Assembly: GCA_903895725.1 (NCBI GenBank)
Contig: CAITUV010000032.1
Span: forward strand, 62,001-126,000
DNA from: an uncultured Myxococcales bacterium
Lineage (GTDB): Bacteria; Myxococcota_A; UBA9042; CAIXZC01
DNA: 64,000 nucleotides
Direction: 5' to 3'
Shown here: one piece after another, positions 25,369-34,349 of the stretch
Position numbering within the stretch: position 1 is the stretch's first letter
Layout: every line of letters starts with the position of its first letter
Notes under the pieces: generated by a model
The model's database searches: none
What the model saw: only the letters and a program-made list of their open reading frames with translations
Told to the model about the DNA's origin: nothing
Made by a program: the position numbers and the translations under genes

Positions 25369-28300
25369 ATGAATCCATCCTTCCGCAGCCTCGGGCGGCT
25401 TGCCCCCGTGCTTCTCGTGCTGCTCCTCGTGCCGGCATGTGCCGACGACGACCCGGTGCGGCCCCGGCTGAGCGCGCGCAAGATCACGTCCGCTGACGAG
25501 CTCATCGGCGGTCCGACCGCCCGGGGCAAGCTCGGCGACTTCCTCATCGAGAACGACAAGGTCCGCTTCATCGTCGGCGGCCTCGGCCAGTCCTGGATGG
25601 GAGGCGTGTTCGGCGGCTCACTGCTCGATGCCGATCGGCAACGCTCCATCAAAGCCTTCAAGTACGGGAAGGGATGGGATGCTTTTGGCGAGACCTTCCC
25701 GCTGGTCAACCTGGTGGTTGCCAACCCGGACCTTCCCGGCAGCTCTGCGTCCCTTGGCACGGGCGGCATCAAGCTCGTCGAGATTCCGTCCGGAATCGAG
25801 GTGCTCAAGGACGGCAGCGATGGCGAGGCCATCATTCGGGTCACCGGTCGTGCGGGCTACATGTTCGAGGTGCTCAAGTTCCTCAACCGGGACTTTCTCA
25901 TGAGCTACCTTGCCCAGCCCTTCGAGATCATGGGCTTCAAGCTCCCCATCGATCAGCTCCTCAACATGCTGCTGGGGGTCAACGTCTACGCCCTGATCAA
26001 CCGTCTCCAGGTGGACTTCACCTTCTACAACGACTACGTGCTGCACGAAGGGGAGTCGTTCCTCACCCTGCGCACCACGGTCGTGGCCGCGCCGCCGACC
26101 CAGAAGGCTCTCGAGAAGTGCCCTCCGGCAAAGCCGTGCGCCCTCCAATGCGAGCACGGCCTGGCCATGACCGAGGCCGAGTACGAAATCCCGGACCAGA
26201 GCACCAAGACGCCGGGCAAGGTGATGTGCCCCGTCTGCCAGTGCGCGGAGGCCCCCCAGCCGATGCAGTCCCTCAACGAAAGCGAGGACATTTTCCGGAT
26301 CATGCTGGGAGACCTCGGCCCCTGGAAGACTACGGACTGGAAGGGTGGCCTGCTGGGCGGCGACTTCCTCTTCTTCGGTTCCGAAGCCAGCATCTTCTCG
26401 CCCGGAATCGGCTTTGACGAGAACCGCAAGGTCTTCGAGAACATGTGGCAGCAGGTTCCCACGCTCTCGAGCCCACTCATGTTCCCGTGGCTTGCCGGGG
26501 TCGGCAAGAACGTCTCGTATGCGTGGGTCACCACCAATCCGGACCGCCGGGAAGGGCGGGATTGTCCGACCTGGCGCATGGCGATCTCCCGGCTTTCGTA
26601 TGATACCGAGCAGCCCACCATCGACGCACTGGTCAACGATCTCAAGTGGGATCCCGCAGCAGCAGCGGCCCGGGCCCGCCAGGTCATCGTTGACCGCAAG
26701 CCCCTCGTGCTCCGGGACGTCCCGATGGATGCCAAGGAATCGGAATCCTTCGATTCCTGGAAAGAGGCCGTCATCGCCAATGCGATCGTCTCTGCGGCCC
26801 CGGGCAGCCCGGATGAGCGCAAACTCGTCTCGTTGTTCCCCGAAGGGGTCGGGTTCGACCTTCTGCCCGCGGCCGAATGCATGGATTCGTCCGTGCTCAT
26901 TCCCATCGTGTCCACCTCGGCCACCGCGGTCATGACGCACAAGGCCACGCCGTCCATGGACAAGGACGGGACTTCGGTCGTCGACCCCCGACGCTCCTTC
27001 TCCTTCGAACGCTACCTGATCGTCGGAGACGGCGACGTCGGGTCCGTGCTCGGCACCGTGTACGACATCAAGGGGATTGCCTACAGTCACGTCGCCGGTG
27101 TCGTCGCGGACGAGGCGACGCGGGCCCCGCTGTCCCACGTCTCGGTGTTTGCCGTGCGGGACCCCAGGAAATCCGCCGGCGACCCCGCCCCGGCCACCTA
27201 CCAGGAGCTGCGCTCACTCTGCAGGGAACGCTTCGGCAATGAAGGGCTCGTCTCCCAGATGCAGACCGATCTGGGGCTCGACCTGGTGAAGGACGGCGGC
27301 TTTGCCGGCCCGCTGGAGCCGGGCAGCTACTTCCTCGTGGCGTTTGCCGAGGGCCGGGCGCCGTCACTGCCCGTCCCCGTCACGATCACCGAGGGCGGCA
27401 AGAGCGTTGCCAACCTCCTGCTCCCCTCCACCGGAAGGGTCCGCTTCACCGTTCAGGATGGCACCGGGCTGAGGATCCCGGCCCGCCTGACCTTCATCTC
27501 CCTCGATGACCAGGGCTTCCCCATGCGCTGGGACGGGAAGAACATGGTCGAGCTCGGTGCCGGCCGCTTCGACCACGGCATCTACCTGACCGAGCACTCG
27601 GCCCGCGGCGAGGGGGAGCTTTCCCTCCCCCCCGGCCACTACCAGGTCATCGTTTCACGCGGCTTCGAGTACTCGCTCCATCGCGTCGACGACTTCGAGG
27701 TCAAGGCAGGCATCTCGGTCCCGCTGGAGGCAGTCCTCTATCACGAGGTCGATACGACGGGCTGGATCTCGGGCGACTTCCACGTCCACAGCATCGCCAG
27801 CATCGACTCGTCCCTCCCTCTCACCGACCGGGTGGCCGCCAACGTGGCCGAAGGCGTGGAGTTCATCACCGCCACTGACCACGACATCCTCACCGACTAC
27901 ACCCCGTACATCCGGGAGCTCGGCGTCGAGAAGCACATCCGCAGCGAGGTCGGCGTCGAAACCACCACGCTCGAGTTCGGCCACTACAACGGCTTCCCCA
28001 TGGACTATGACCACACGGACATCCCGGTCCACGGCCCGCCTCCCTGGTATGGCAAGCCGCTCGAAACGGTCTGGAAAATGCTGCGAGACGGCATTCAGGA
28101 GGGCTTTGCCGAGAGCGACTTCATCGTGCAGGTCAACCATCCCCGGGATGGCTTCATGGGGTACTTCTCCCAGTTCGGCCTCAAGGGCTACAGTCTCGAG
28201 CGCAAGACCCCCGGAATGGAGATGTGCAACCCACAGACCGAGAAGATTCCCTGCAACTTCGACACCTTCGAGCTGATGAACGAGAAGCGTTTCGAGCTCC

Positions 28301-29922
28301 TCCGCACGCCGACGATTGCCGAGAAGGAGATGCACAACCGCTGCTTCGAAGCCATTACGAAGTGCACGGACAAGGCCCTCTTCGGCGAGGGCAACGGGCG
28401 CACCCTCGACGAGCTGCTCTGCGCCGACCTCAGGGCGCTGCCCGAGGACTGCGCCACCCTGCCCGCCACTCTGAAGAACTCCACGGCAACCGGTCTCGAG
28501 CTGGCCCGCCTGCAGAGCGGTCTCGACCACTGCACCTGGCACCAGGAGTTTGCCGGCGTCTTTACTCACTGCACCGACGAAATGACCCTCGTCGAGTGCA
28601 AGAAGCAGGCGCTCGATGCCCTCAAGCTGCTGACCGTCCGCTACCAGCTCGAACGGCTCCCCGAAGAGCAGGATGCCTACTTCGCCACGACCTCGGCCAC
28701 GGACATCGGTTGCGACATGGAGAAGGCCATGAACGGCTGCTCTCCGATGTTCGACAAGAACCAGCAGGTCATGGTTGGATGCGGCGGCGCGGACTGCTCC
28801 TGCGAGCCGTGCGTTTGTGCGCTTCGGCCTCAGTGCTGCCAGAAGATTGACTGGAACGACCAGGAGACCCTGGCAAACGGGTGGACGCAGGAGTGCGCCG
28901 ACCTGTGCCGCTCCGAATGCCATGGCTGCGGCATCCAGCCCTGCACCTCCAAGGCCCAGGTCTGGGAAGACTGGTACAGCTTCCTGAACTATGGCTTCAA
29001 CCCGACGGTCATGGGCAACTCGGATTCCCACGACGTCGAGGCCGAGGTCGGGCTCCCGAGGAACTTCATCCGCTCCTCGACCGACTTCCCCATGGCCGTC
29101 GATCCGGCCGAGATCTTCCGCAATATCAAGGAGGGTCACGCGTTTCTGTCGACCGGGCCCTTCCTCGAGTTCTCCATCGGCAGTACCGGCATCGGCGACA
29201 CCCTCGCCAAACCGACCGGGAAGACCTTGAAGGCCCACATCCGGATTCAGACCGCTTCCTGGTTCGGCGTGGACCACATCGAGCTGCACCGCAACGGACG
29301 GATTGAGCAGATCCTCCGCATCGCACCCACGCCCGAGACCGTGGTGGACTTCGACCAGGTCATCGACGTCGACATGCCCCAGGAGGACTCCTGGTACGTC
29401 CTTACCGCCTACGGTCTCGATTCACGGTACCTGCTCTCGCCGGTCTACAAGCGAATCCCATTCGGCAAGATGCTGATCCCGACCATCATCTCGCTGGGGG
29501 CCAAGGCCCTCCTCACGTCGTTCCCCGAGCTCACCAAGACCGTTGAGACGCAATTCGGGAGCCTGCTGGGCGGCGGCTCGCTCGAGTCGCTGCTGGGTGG
29601 GCTCTTCGGCCTCGAGGAGCTGCCTGACAGCTTCCCCATGTTCCCGCTGGCCGTCACCAATCCCATCTGGGTCGACCTCGACGGAAAGGGGTTCAAGCCG
29701 CCTTTGGCCGTCGACAACGACGGTGATGGCGAGTGGGACCTGCCTCCATTCTGCCAGCAGCCGTGCGCAGTGGAGAAGATCACTGAGGACGATGCCACGC
29801 AGTCGTTCGGAAAGTCCTCGTGCGGAGAGAACCAGATCTGCGTCCCCGATTCCGAAGGAGCATCGACCGGCACCTGCGCCATTCCGATTCCGGACAACTG
29901 CGTGGGAGCTCAGACGAAATAG
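25369..29922 (+). CDS. Giant lipoprotein with PHP/CehA-like metallohydrolase domain
   Basis: 1517 residues, with GGAGG before the ATG and lipobox VPAC. Residues 1-780 are beta-rich, with a short Cys-rich insert around 250-300 (CPPAKPCALQCEHG, CPVCQC) and carboxypeptidase-regulatory-like beta segments. A PHP domain follows: GDFHVHS (about 803), ITATDHD (about 832), GVETTT (about 865), VNHPRDG (about 924) and the distant VMGNSDSHD (about 1215). These supply the expected His/Asp/Glu metal ligands of CehA/McbA-type phosphoesterase-like hydrolases. A Cys-rich insert of about 200 residues (about 980-1200) splits the PHP domain. The C-terminus includes a DNDGDGEWD calcium-like motif. The enzyme probably acts outside the cell. 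Confidence 0.85.
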   Translation: MNPSFRSLGRLAPVLLVLLLVPACADDDPVRPRLSARKITSADELIGGPTARGKLGDFLIENDKVRFIVGGLGQSWMGGVFGGSLLDADRQRSIKAFKYGKGWDAFGETFPLVNLVVANPDLPGSSASLGTGGIKLVEIPSGIEVLKDGSDGEAIIRVTGRAGYMFEVLKFLNRDFLMSYLAQPFEIMGFKLPIDQLLNMLLGVNVYALINRLQVDFTFYNDYVLHEGESFLTLRTTVVAAPPTQKALEKCPPAKPCALQCEHGLAMTEAEYEIPDQSTKTPGKVMCPVCQCAEAPQPMQSLNESEDIFRIMLGDLGPWKTTDWKGGLLGGDFLFFGSEASIFSPGIGFDENRKVFENMWQQVPTLSSPLMFPWLAGVGKNVSYAWVTTNPDRREGRDCPTWRMAISRLSYDTEQPTIDALVNDLKWDPAAAAARARQVIVDRKPLVLRDVPMDAKESESFDSWKEAVIANAIVSAAPGSPDERKLVSLFPEGVGFDLLPAAECMDSSVLIPIVSTSATAVMTHKATPSMDKDGTSVVDPRRSFSFERYLIVGDGDVGSVLGTVYDIKGIAYSHVAGVVADEATRAPLSHVSVFAVRDPRKSAGDPAPATYQELRSLCRERFGNEGLVSQMQTDLGLDLVKDGGFAGPLEPGSYFLVAFAEGRAPSLPVPVTITEGGKSVANLLLPSTGRVRFTVQDGTGLRIPARLTFISLDDQGFPMRWDGKNMVELGAGRFDHGIYLTEHSARGEGELSLPPGHYQVIVSRGFEYSLHRVDDFEVKAGISVPLEAVLYHEVDTTGWISGDFHVHSIASIDSSLPLTDRVAANVAEGVEFITATDHDILTDYTPYIRELGVEKHIRSEVGVETTTLEFGHYNGFPMDYDHTDIPVHGPPPWYGKPLETVWKMLRDGIQEGFAESDFIVQVNHPRDGFMGYFSQFGLKGYSLERKTPGMEMCNPQTEKIPCNFDTFELMNEKRFELLRTPTIAEKEMHNRCFEAITKCTDKALFGEGNGRTLDELLCADLRALPEDCATLPATLKNSTATGLELARLQSGLDHCTWHQEFAGVFTHCTDEMTLVECKKQALDALKLLTVRYQLERLPEEQDAYFATTSATDIGCDMEKAMNGCSPMFDKNQQVMVGCGGADCSCEPCVCALRPQCCQKIDWNDQETLANGWTQECADLCRSECHGCGIQPCTSKAQVWEDWYSFLNYGFNPTVMGNSDSHDVEAEVGLPRNFIRSSTDFPMAVDPAEIFRNIKEGHAFLSTGPFLEFSIGSTGIGDTLAKPTGKTLKAHIRIQTASWFGVDHIELHRNGRIEQILRIAPTPETVVDFDQVIDVDMPQEDSWYVLTAYGLDSRYLLSPVYKRIPFGKMLIPTIISLGAKALLTSFPELTKTVETQFGSLLGGGSLESLLGGLFGLEELPDSFPMFPLAVTNPIWVDLDGKGFKPPLAVDNDGDGEWDLPPFCQQPCAVEKITEDDATQSFGKSSCGENQICVPDSEGASTGTCAIPIPDNCVGAQTK

Positions 29923-29940
29923 GTGGAGACGGCTCCGGGA

Positions 29941-30840
29941 TCACCGCCCGGTCCATCCCTTCATGGACGTCGTGACGCCGAGCAGGTCGGAGACCCGGTC
30001 AAATACCTTTCGAGGCAGGAGCGCCTTTAGCGCCGGCGTGAACTTGACCACGAGAGGGACGCGCACCATGTACTCCCCTCGCAGGAATCCAGCATACCCT
30101 TGCGCCACGGCCTTCTCCGGCGTCAGCAGGGGGACCAGCAGCGGGGCCCGCACGCCCTTGAACATCCCCGTGTCCACGTAGCTGGGGCAGAACAGGGTAA
30201 ACCGGATTCCCGTGTGTCCCAGGAGCTCCATCTCCAGCCGTAGAGACTCGGTGAACCCAATGACCCCCCACTTGCTGGCGGCGTAGGTGGGCATGAAAGG
30301 TACCCCGATGAACCCCGATGCGGAGGAGATGTTGATGAAATGCCCGCTGCCCTTGGCCAGCATCTGCGGCAGGAACGCTTTGTGCATGTAGACCAGTGAG
30401 CGCAGGTTCACATCGAGCACGGCCGTGAGCTTGTGGTCCGGCATCTCCTCGAACTTCCCGCCGGCCACGATCCCTGCGTTGTTCACGACGACGTCCACGG
30501 GGCCGAACTGGGCTGCCGTGGCCACGGCCTCGGCATGGACCCTCGCGGAATCCGTCACGTCGACTACCGCGGTGCGCAGCATGGAGGAGTCACCGCCGTT
30601 CCCCACCGAGGGCCCCCGGCCGCCCCCCCGGTGTCGCCGGCCGGCAACGGAGCGCCCGCTTCCGAAGCGAGCCCGCTTGCCAAGCTCCTCCGCCGTCCTC
30701 TCCAGCTCGGCACCATCCAGGTCCCAGAGCACAAGCCGCGCCCCGTCGTCCGCGAATCGCTCGGCCCACAGCTTCCCCATTCCCCGGGCCGCCCCCGTGA
30801 TGAGCACGACCTTTCCGGCCACATCCACCCGCTGCTTCAT
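29941..30840 (-). CDS. Short-chain dehydrogenase/reductase with Arg/Gly-rich insert
   Basis: 299 residues. Start ATG 30840 overlaps the dusB stop (ATGA) and has GGGAGGTGG upstream. Classical SDR motifs are the cofactor loop TGAARGMG (15-22), NNAG, a catalytic Ser in NISSASG and YAASK. The C-terminal helix LLPRKVFDRVSDLLG is typical of the family subset acting on lipophilic substrates. Between beta-2 and the VVDVTD strand lies an extra about 30-residue Arg/Gly stretch (FGSGRSVAGRRHRGG) not expected in SDRs, encoded by a GC-rich segment near 30593-30685. The substrate is unknown. Confidence 0.9.
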   Translation of the reverse strand: MKQRVDVAGKVVLITGAARGMGKLWAERFADDGARLVLWDLDGAELERTAEELGKRARFGSGRSVAGRRHRGGGRGPSVGNGGDSSMLRTAVVDVTDSARVHAEAVATAAQFGPVDVVVNNAGIVAGGKFEEMPDHKLTAVLDVNLRSLVYMHKAFLPQMLAKGSGHFINISSASGFIGVPFMPTYAASKWGVIGFTESLRLEMELLGHTGIRFTLFCPSYVDTGMFKGVRAPLLVPLLTPEKAVAQGYAGFLRGEYMVRVPLVVKFTPALKALLPRKVFDRVSDLLGVTTSMKGWTGR

Positions 30841-31982
30841 GGTCCACCTCCCTCGTGCGCCCGTGCGCAGAAGAACTCGTCCACCAGCGTCCACAATGCG
30901 GGAACGTCGGTTGCCGTGTGTACCTTCGCCCGGAACTTGGCGGAATCGTACATCCCCTTCGAGTACCAGATCATGTGCTTGCGGATCTCGTTGACCACGA
31001 GGCACTCCGCCTTGTAGCGCAGGGCCAGCCCCACCTGGAACCGGATGAGCCGGGCCAGCGCCGTCGGCTCCCCCGCCTCCGCCGCGTCGAGGTCGATCCC
31101 CTCCGCCCCCCTCACTGCGGTCTCCCCCCGACTCCCCTCCGCCCCCCTCACTGCGGTCTCCCCCCGACTCTCCTCCGCCCCCCTCACTGCGGTCTCCCCC
31201 TTTGGGGGAGGTTGGGAGGGGGAATCTTGCCACCCCAGCCTCCTCCCCACCTGCCGGAACAACCACGGCCTCCCCAACGCTCCCCGGCCGATCATGATCG
31301 CGTCACAGCCGGTCGACTCCACCATGCGGACGGCATCATCGGGCGTACGGATGTCTCCGTTGCCCACGACGGGGATGCGCACCGACTCCTTGACCGCCTT
31401 GATGAGCGACCAGTCCGACTTGCCCGAGAAGCCCTGCGCTCGAGTCCTGGGATGCACGACCACAGCGTCCACACCGGCTTCCTCGGCCATGACCGAGAAC
31501 GGCACGCAGTTCACCGAGGCGCTGTCCCATCCCGCCCGGATCTTGACGGTCACCGGTATTCGCACCGTCTCCCGCACGGCCATCATTATTTCGCGGGCTC
31601 GTGGGGGGTCCTTCATCAGGGCGCTCCCCTTTTCGCCGTGGACGATCTTCTTGGCCGGACAGGCCATGTTCAGGTTGATCGAGTCGGCCCCGCGCTTCTC
31701 GGCCATTGCGGCCACCTTGGCCATCATCGCCGGATCGGAGCCCACCAGCTGGATCGCCAGCGGATGCTCCAGCTCGATGAGCCCCGTCTGCTGGACCAGC
31801 TCTTTGGGCTTTCCCCTCGCCACCCCGTGGGCGGAGACCATCTCCGACATCAGCGGCCCGGCACCAAACAGCCGCGCAACGACGCGCACCGCAGGATCCG
31901 CAATACCCGCCAATGGTGCAAACAGCAGCCCGTTGCCGAGCACGATGGAGCGCGTGGAGGAGCCCTTCGGTTCCCGAATCAT
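30837..31982 (-). CDS. dusB: tRNA-dihydrouridine synthase (DusB-type) with repeat insert
   Basis: 381 residues, longer than the usual about 320-330. ATG 31982 overlaps the rimI stop. FMN barrel motifs are LFAPLAGIADPAVRVV, the catalytic-Cys loop NMACPAKK, GSALMKDP, VTVKIRAGWD, VHPRTRAQGFSGKSDW, VVGNGDI and IGRGALGRPWLF. It reduces uridine in tRNA D-loops. Between the barrel and the C-terminal helical domain sits a 12-residue tandem repeat (RGETAVRGAEGS) coded by a 36-bp DNA repeat. It does not disturb the flanking motifs, so the enzyme is probably active. Middle gene of a rimI-dusB-SDR operon. Confidence 0.93.
   Translation of the reverse strand: MIREPKGSSTRSIVLGNGLLFAPLAGIADPAVRVVARLFGAGPLMSEMVSAHGVARGKPKELVQQTGLIELEHPLAIQLVGSDPAMMAKVAAMAEKRGADSINLNMACPAKKIVHGEKGSALMKDPPRAREIMMAVRETVRIPVTVKIRAGWDSASVNCVPFSVMAEEAGVDAVVVHPRTRAQGFSGKSDWSLIKAVKESVRIPVVGNGDIRTPDDAVRMVESTGCDAIMIGRGALGRPWLFRQVGRRLGWQDSPSQPPPKGETAVRGAEESRGETAVRGAEGSRGETAVRGAEGIDLDAAEAGEPTALARLIRFQVGLALRYKAECLVVNEIRKHMIWYSKGMYDSAKFRAKVHTATDVPALWTLVDEFFCARAHEGGGP
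31101..31208. repeat. 36-bp tandem repeat (three copies) inside dusB
   Basis: The word CTCCGCCCCCCTCACTGCGG recurs at 31101, 31137 and 31173. The 36-bp period preserves the reading frame. A palindrome-like CCCCCTTTGGGGG block follows at about 31196-31208. Confidence 0.85.
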
Positions 31983-32425
31983 CCTTCTTCCTGCTCCAGG
32001 AACAAGACCATCAGGATCGCATCCTCGCCGTCTCGGTAGTATTTCCGGCGGATGCCCTGCTCCACGAATCCAGCGCGCTCGTACATCGACCTGGCCGGCA
32101 CGTTGCTCCGCCTCACCTCGAGGTAGAGGTAGATCGCCCCGCGTCCCCGGCACGTCTCGATGACGTACGTGAGCAGCCGCCGTCCCCACCCTTCCCCACG
32201 CCGCTCCGAGGCCACGGCGACGTTCATGAGGTGCCCTTCGTCCACGACCGTCCGGAACGTCGTGTAGCCCACGATGCCCGAATCGTCTTCCAGCACCGCC
32301 GCATGGCTGAGAGGGCCTTCGATCTCGCACAGGAACGCCTCGGGAAGCCAGGGATCCGCGAACGAGGCTTCCTCGATCGCCATCACCTGCGGCAAGTCCC
32401 GAACGTCCATCTGTCGGATCCGCAT
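31979..32425 (-). CDS. rimI: GNAT N-acetyltransferase, RimI-like
   Basis: 148 residues, typical RimI length. ATG follows GGGGGGACG. GNAT motifs are the N-terminal MRIRQMDVRDLPQVMAIEEASFADPW, motif A VASERRGEGWGRRLLTYVIE (acetyl-CoA pyrophosphate loop), LYLEVRRSNVPARSMYERAGF and a YYRDGEDAILM tail characteristic of ribosomal S18-alanine acetyltransferases. It is cytoplasmic. The stop overlaps dusB as ATGA. A divergent promoter region separates it from the DUF4139 gene. Confidence 0.9.
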   Translation of the reverse strand: MRIRQMDVRDLPQVMAIEEASFADPWLPEAFLCEIEGPLSHAAVLEDDSGIVGYTTFRTVVDEGHLMNVAVASERRGEGWGRRLLTYVIETCRGRGAIYLYLEVRRSNVPARSMYERAGFVEQGIRRKYYRDGEDAILMVLFLEQEEG

Positions 32426-32457
32426 CGTCCCCCCTGGTCGCGCCGACGTCCCGGCTG

Positions 32458-32486
32458 CTTATAACCCCTTTGCGGGTCAACGGCAA
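32458..32486 (-). promoter_or_regulatory. Promoter of the rimI-dusB-SDR operon
   Basis: Minus strand TTGCCG (32486-32481), 17-base spacer, TATAAG (32463-32458), about 33 bases before the rimI start. Confidence 0.6.
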
Positions 32487-32516
32487 GGCGCAACGCTCGA
32501 GCGCAGGTGACGGTGG

Positions 32517-32545
32517 TTGCTCCCGGGCCGGGCCTCTGGTAAGTT
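32517..32545 (+). promoter_or_regulatory. Putative promoter of the DUF4139 gene
   Basis: TTGCTC (32517-32522), 17-base spacer, TAAGTT (32540-32545), 31 bases before the start at 32577. Confidence 0.4.
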
Positions 32546-32576
32546 CTCGCAGTCGAGCGTTTCCACGGAGGTGCAC

Positions 32577-34124
32577 ATGATGGTCAAGATGCTGTCGGGC
32601 TGCCTGGTGTTCCTGGCTCTTTCAGCGGGTACTCCCGCCCTGGCCCAGAAGTACGACTCGGCTCCCACGTCCGCGATTCTGTTCAAGAACGACCTTGCCT
32701 GGGTCGTGGAGGAAGGCCGCGGCAAGACCGACAGCGAGTGGGTATCCACCCGCCTTCACGGAAGGCCGGTCGTCGGTACCCTGCGCCTCACCCCGGTCAC
32801 CGACACCCGGGTGCTCGAGCTCAAGACGCTCCCGAATGGAATCGGCGGCCGCTCCCCGATCCTGTCTGCATTCGAGTCGGCCGCCGTGGGCTCCAAGGTT
32901 TCCGTCTTCACCGCCGGAAAGGCCCTGGAAGGCCGATTCCTGGGACTTTCCGTGGGTACGGTCGCTTCGGAGGCGCTGCTGTCGCTCGATGTCGACGGGA
33001 CCCTGACCCTCGTCCCGGCATCCCGCATCGAGCGGTTCGAGACCGAGGCCCCGACAATCCCGCCCGGTACCGGCGACGACCGGCTGAAGCTCCGGATCTC
33101 CCCCAAGGAAGGCAACTTCCAGATCCGGGCCAGCTACCTGACCGGCGGGCTCGGCTGGATTCCCGTGTACCAGCTCGACCTGGCCGCCAGGGACACAGGG
33201 CAGCTCTCCCTCGACGCCATCGTCGTCAACGATGCCATGAGCTTCGATTCCGCTTCCATCCAGTTCGCCACCGGAGAGGCGACGTTCCCCATGCGGGACG
33301 TGACGAGCCCCCTGTTCGACCCCACGGTCTCGGCCGAGCAGACCATGCGTACCGTCCTGGGCGGCGTCGACAATGCCATGCGCCACGTCGACATGGACAA
33401 CAACCCGGTCTACGCCCAGATGAACTACGTCCAGGCCGTCGTCCCGAACCGCTTCCAGGCCACCCCCACTCCCCAGTCGGGTGAGGAGACGCACCTGTAC
33501 GGTCCCGTCGAGCTGACCCTGAAAAAGGGAGAGCGCAGTCGCGTCGGCCTGGGGTCCGGTGAGGTCCCGGCCGACCTGATCTATTACTGGAAGGTCCCGG
33601 AGAACGTGGCCACACAGCCGGAGCGCAACGACGTGTGGCTGGCCGCTCGCGTGACCAACCGCCTCAGCTTCCCGCTGACCACCGGGACCGTCCTGGTCAC
33701 CCGCTCCGGACGCCCCGTGGGCCAGGGTTTTTTCACGTACACCCATGTAGGCGGAGAAGCCGTAGTTCCGATCTCCATCGCCTCGTCGGTGCTTGCCTCT
33801 CCCTGGGAGCAGGAGGAGGAACGGGACCGCAACACCGTCAATTTCCGCGGAGCGCGCTATGACAAGGTCCGGATCAAGGGAACCCTGTCGCTGCGGAATC
33901 TCCAGGACAAGCCCGTGACCGTGCGCGTCGAGAAGGCGGTGTCGGGCAAGCTCACCGCCAGCACGGGCTCCCCCGCTTCCGACGAGCGCTTCGTGTCTGC
34001 CTATGACCCCAACCCGAAGACCACGCTTCGCTGGACCGTCGAGGTCAAGGCCGGCGAGAAGCAGGACCTCGAGTATGCCTACGAGACCTTCGTCATCCGG
34101 TACAGCCAGGGGGCGTCGTACTAG
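32577..34124 (+). CDS. Secreted DUF4139-domain protein
   Basis: 515 residues. GGAGG precedes the ATG at 32577, and a second ATG directly follows. A signal peptide ends PALAQ. The middle YLTGGLGWIPVYQLDL and the C-terminal LSLRNLQDKPVTVRVEKAVSG...LRWTVEVKAGEKQDLEYAYE match the DUF4139 beta-rich architecture (mucoidy-inhibitor-A-like family). The usual N-terminal coiled coil is short or missing. It is probably periplasmic or surface located with unknown function. Downstream is a 225-base gap with 9-bp repeats. Confidence 0.85.
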   Translation: MMVKMLSGCLVFLALSAGTPALAQKYDSAPTSAILFKNDLAWVVEEGRGKTDSEWVSTRLHGRPVVGTLRLTPVTDTRVLELKTLPNGIGGRSPILSAFESAAVGSKVSVFTAGKALEGRFLGLSVGTVASEALLSLDVDGTLTLVPASRIERFETEAPTIPPGTGDDRLKLRISPKEGNFQIRASYLTGGLGWIPVYQLDLAARDTGQLSLDAIVVNDAMSFDSASIQFATGEATFPMRDVTSPLFDPTVSAEQTMRTVLGGVDNAMRHVDMDNNPVYAQMNYVQAVVPNRFQATPTPQSGEETHLYGPVELTLKKGERSRVGLGSGEVPADLIYYWKVPENVATQPERNDVWLAARVTNRLSFPLTTGTVLVTRSGRPVGQGFFTYTHVGGEAVVPISIASSVLASPWEQEEERDRNTVNFRGARYDKVRIKGTLSLRNLQDKPVTVRVEKAVSGKLTASTGSPASDERFVSAYDPNPKTTLRWTVEVKAGEKQDLEYAYETFVIRYSQGASY

Positions 34125-34137
34125 AAGGCGCATCTGG

Positions 34138-34160
34138 GATAGGACGAATAGGACGAATGG
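34138..34160. repeat. Short 9-bp-unit array
   Basis: Two and a half units of ATAGGACGA just after the DUF4139 stop; fourth locus of the family in this window. Confidence 0.8.
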
Positions 34161-34292
34161 AGGGCATGGGACGGGAGGGGAGCGCTGAGGGGAGCTTGAC
34201 TGCGGGCAGGAGAGGCGAGTCAGTCGCGCTCACTCCCCACCAATCGGTTGCTCTCACTCCCTGCCAAGATGATCGCACCCGCAAGAAATCCG

Positions 34293-34321
34293 TTGACCTT
34301 CACCTCCCTGGATCATAACGT
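34293..34321 (+). promoter_or_regulatory. Promoter of the nucleotidase-lipoprotein-barrel operon
   Basis: TTGACC (34293-34298), 17-base spacer, TAACGT (34316-34321), 28 bases before the start at 34350. Confidence 0.5.
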
Positions 34322-34349
34322 GCGGCAGTCTTCGCCCTGGAGGGGCCGT

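Noticed and set aside
29941..31266. SDR gene starting at 31266 with a long Gly/Arg N-terminus
   Set aside because: The upstream part is dusB read in another frame through its 36-bp repeats; ATG 30840 has the ribosome-binding site and ATGA coupling.
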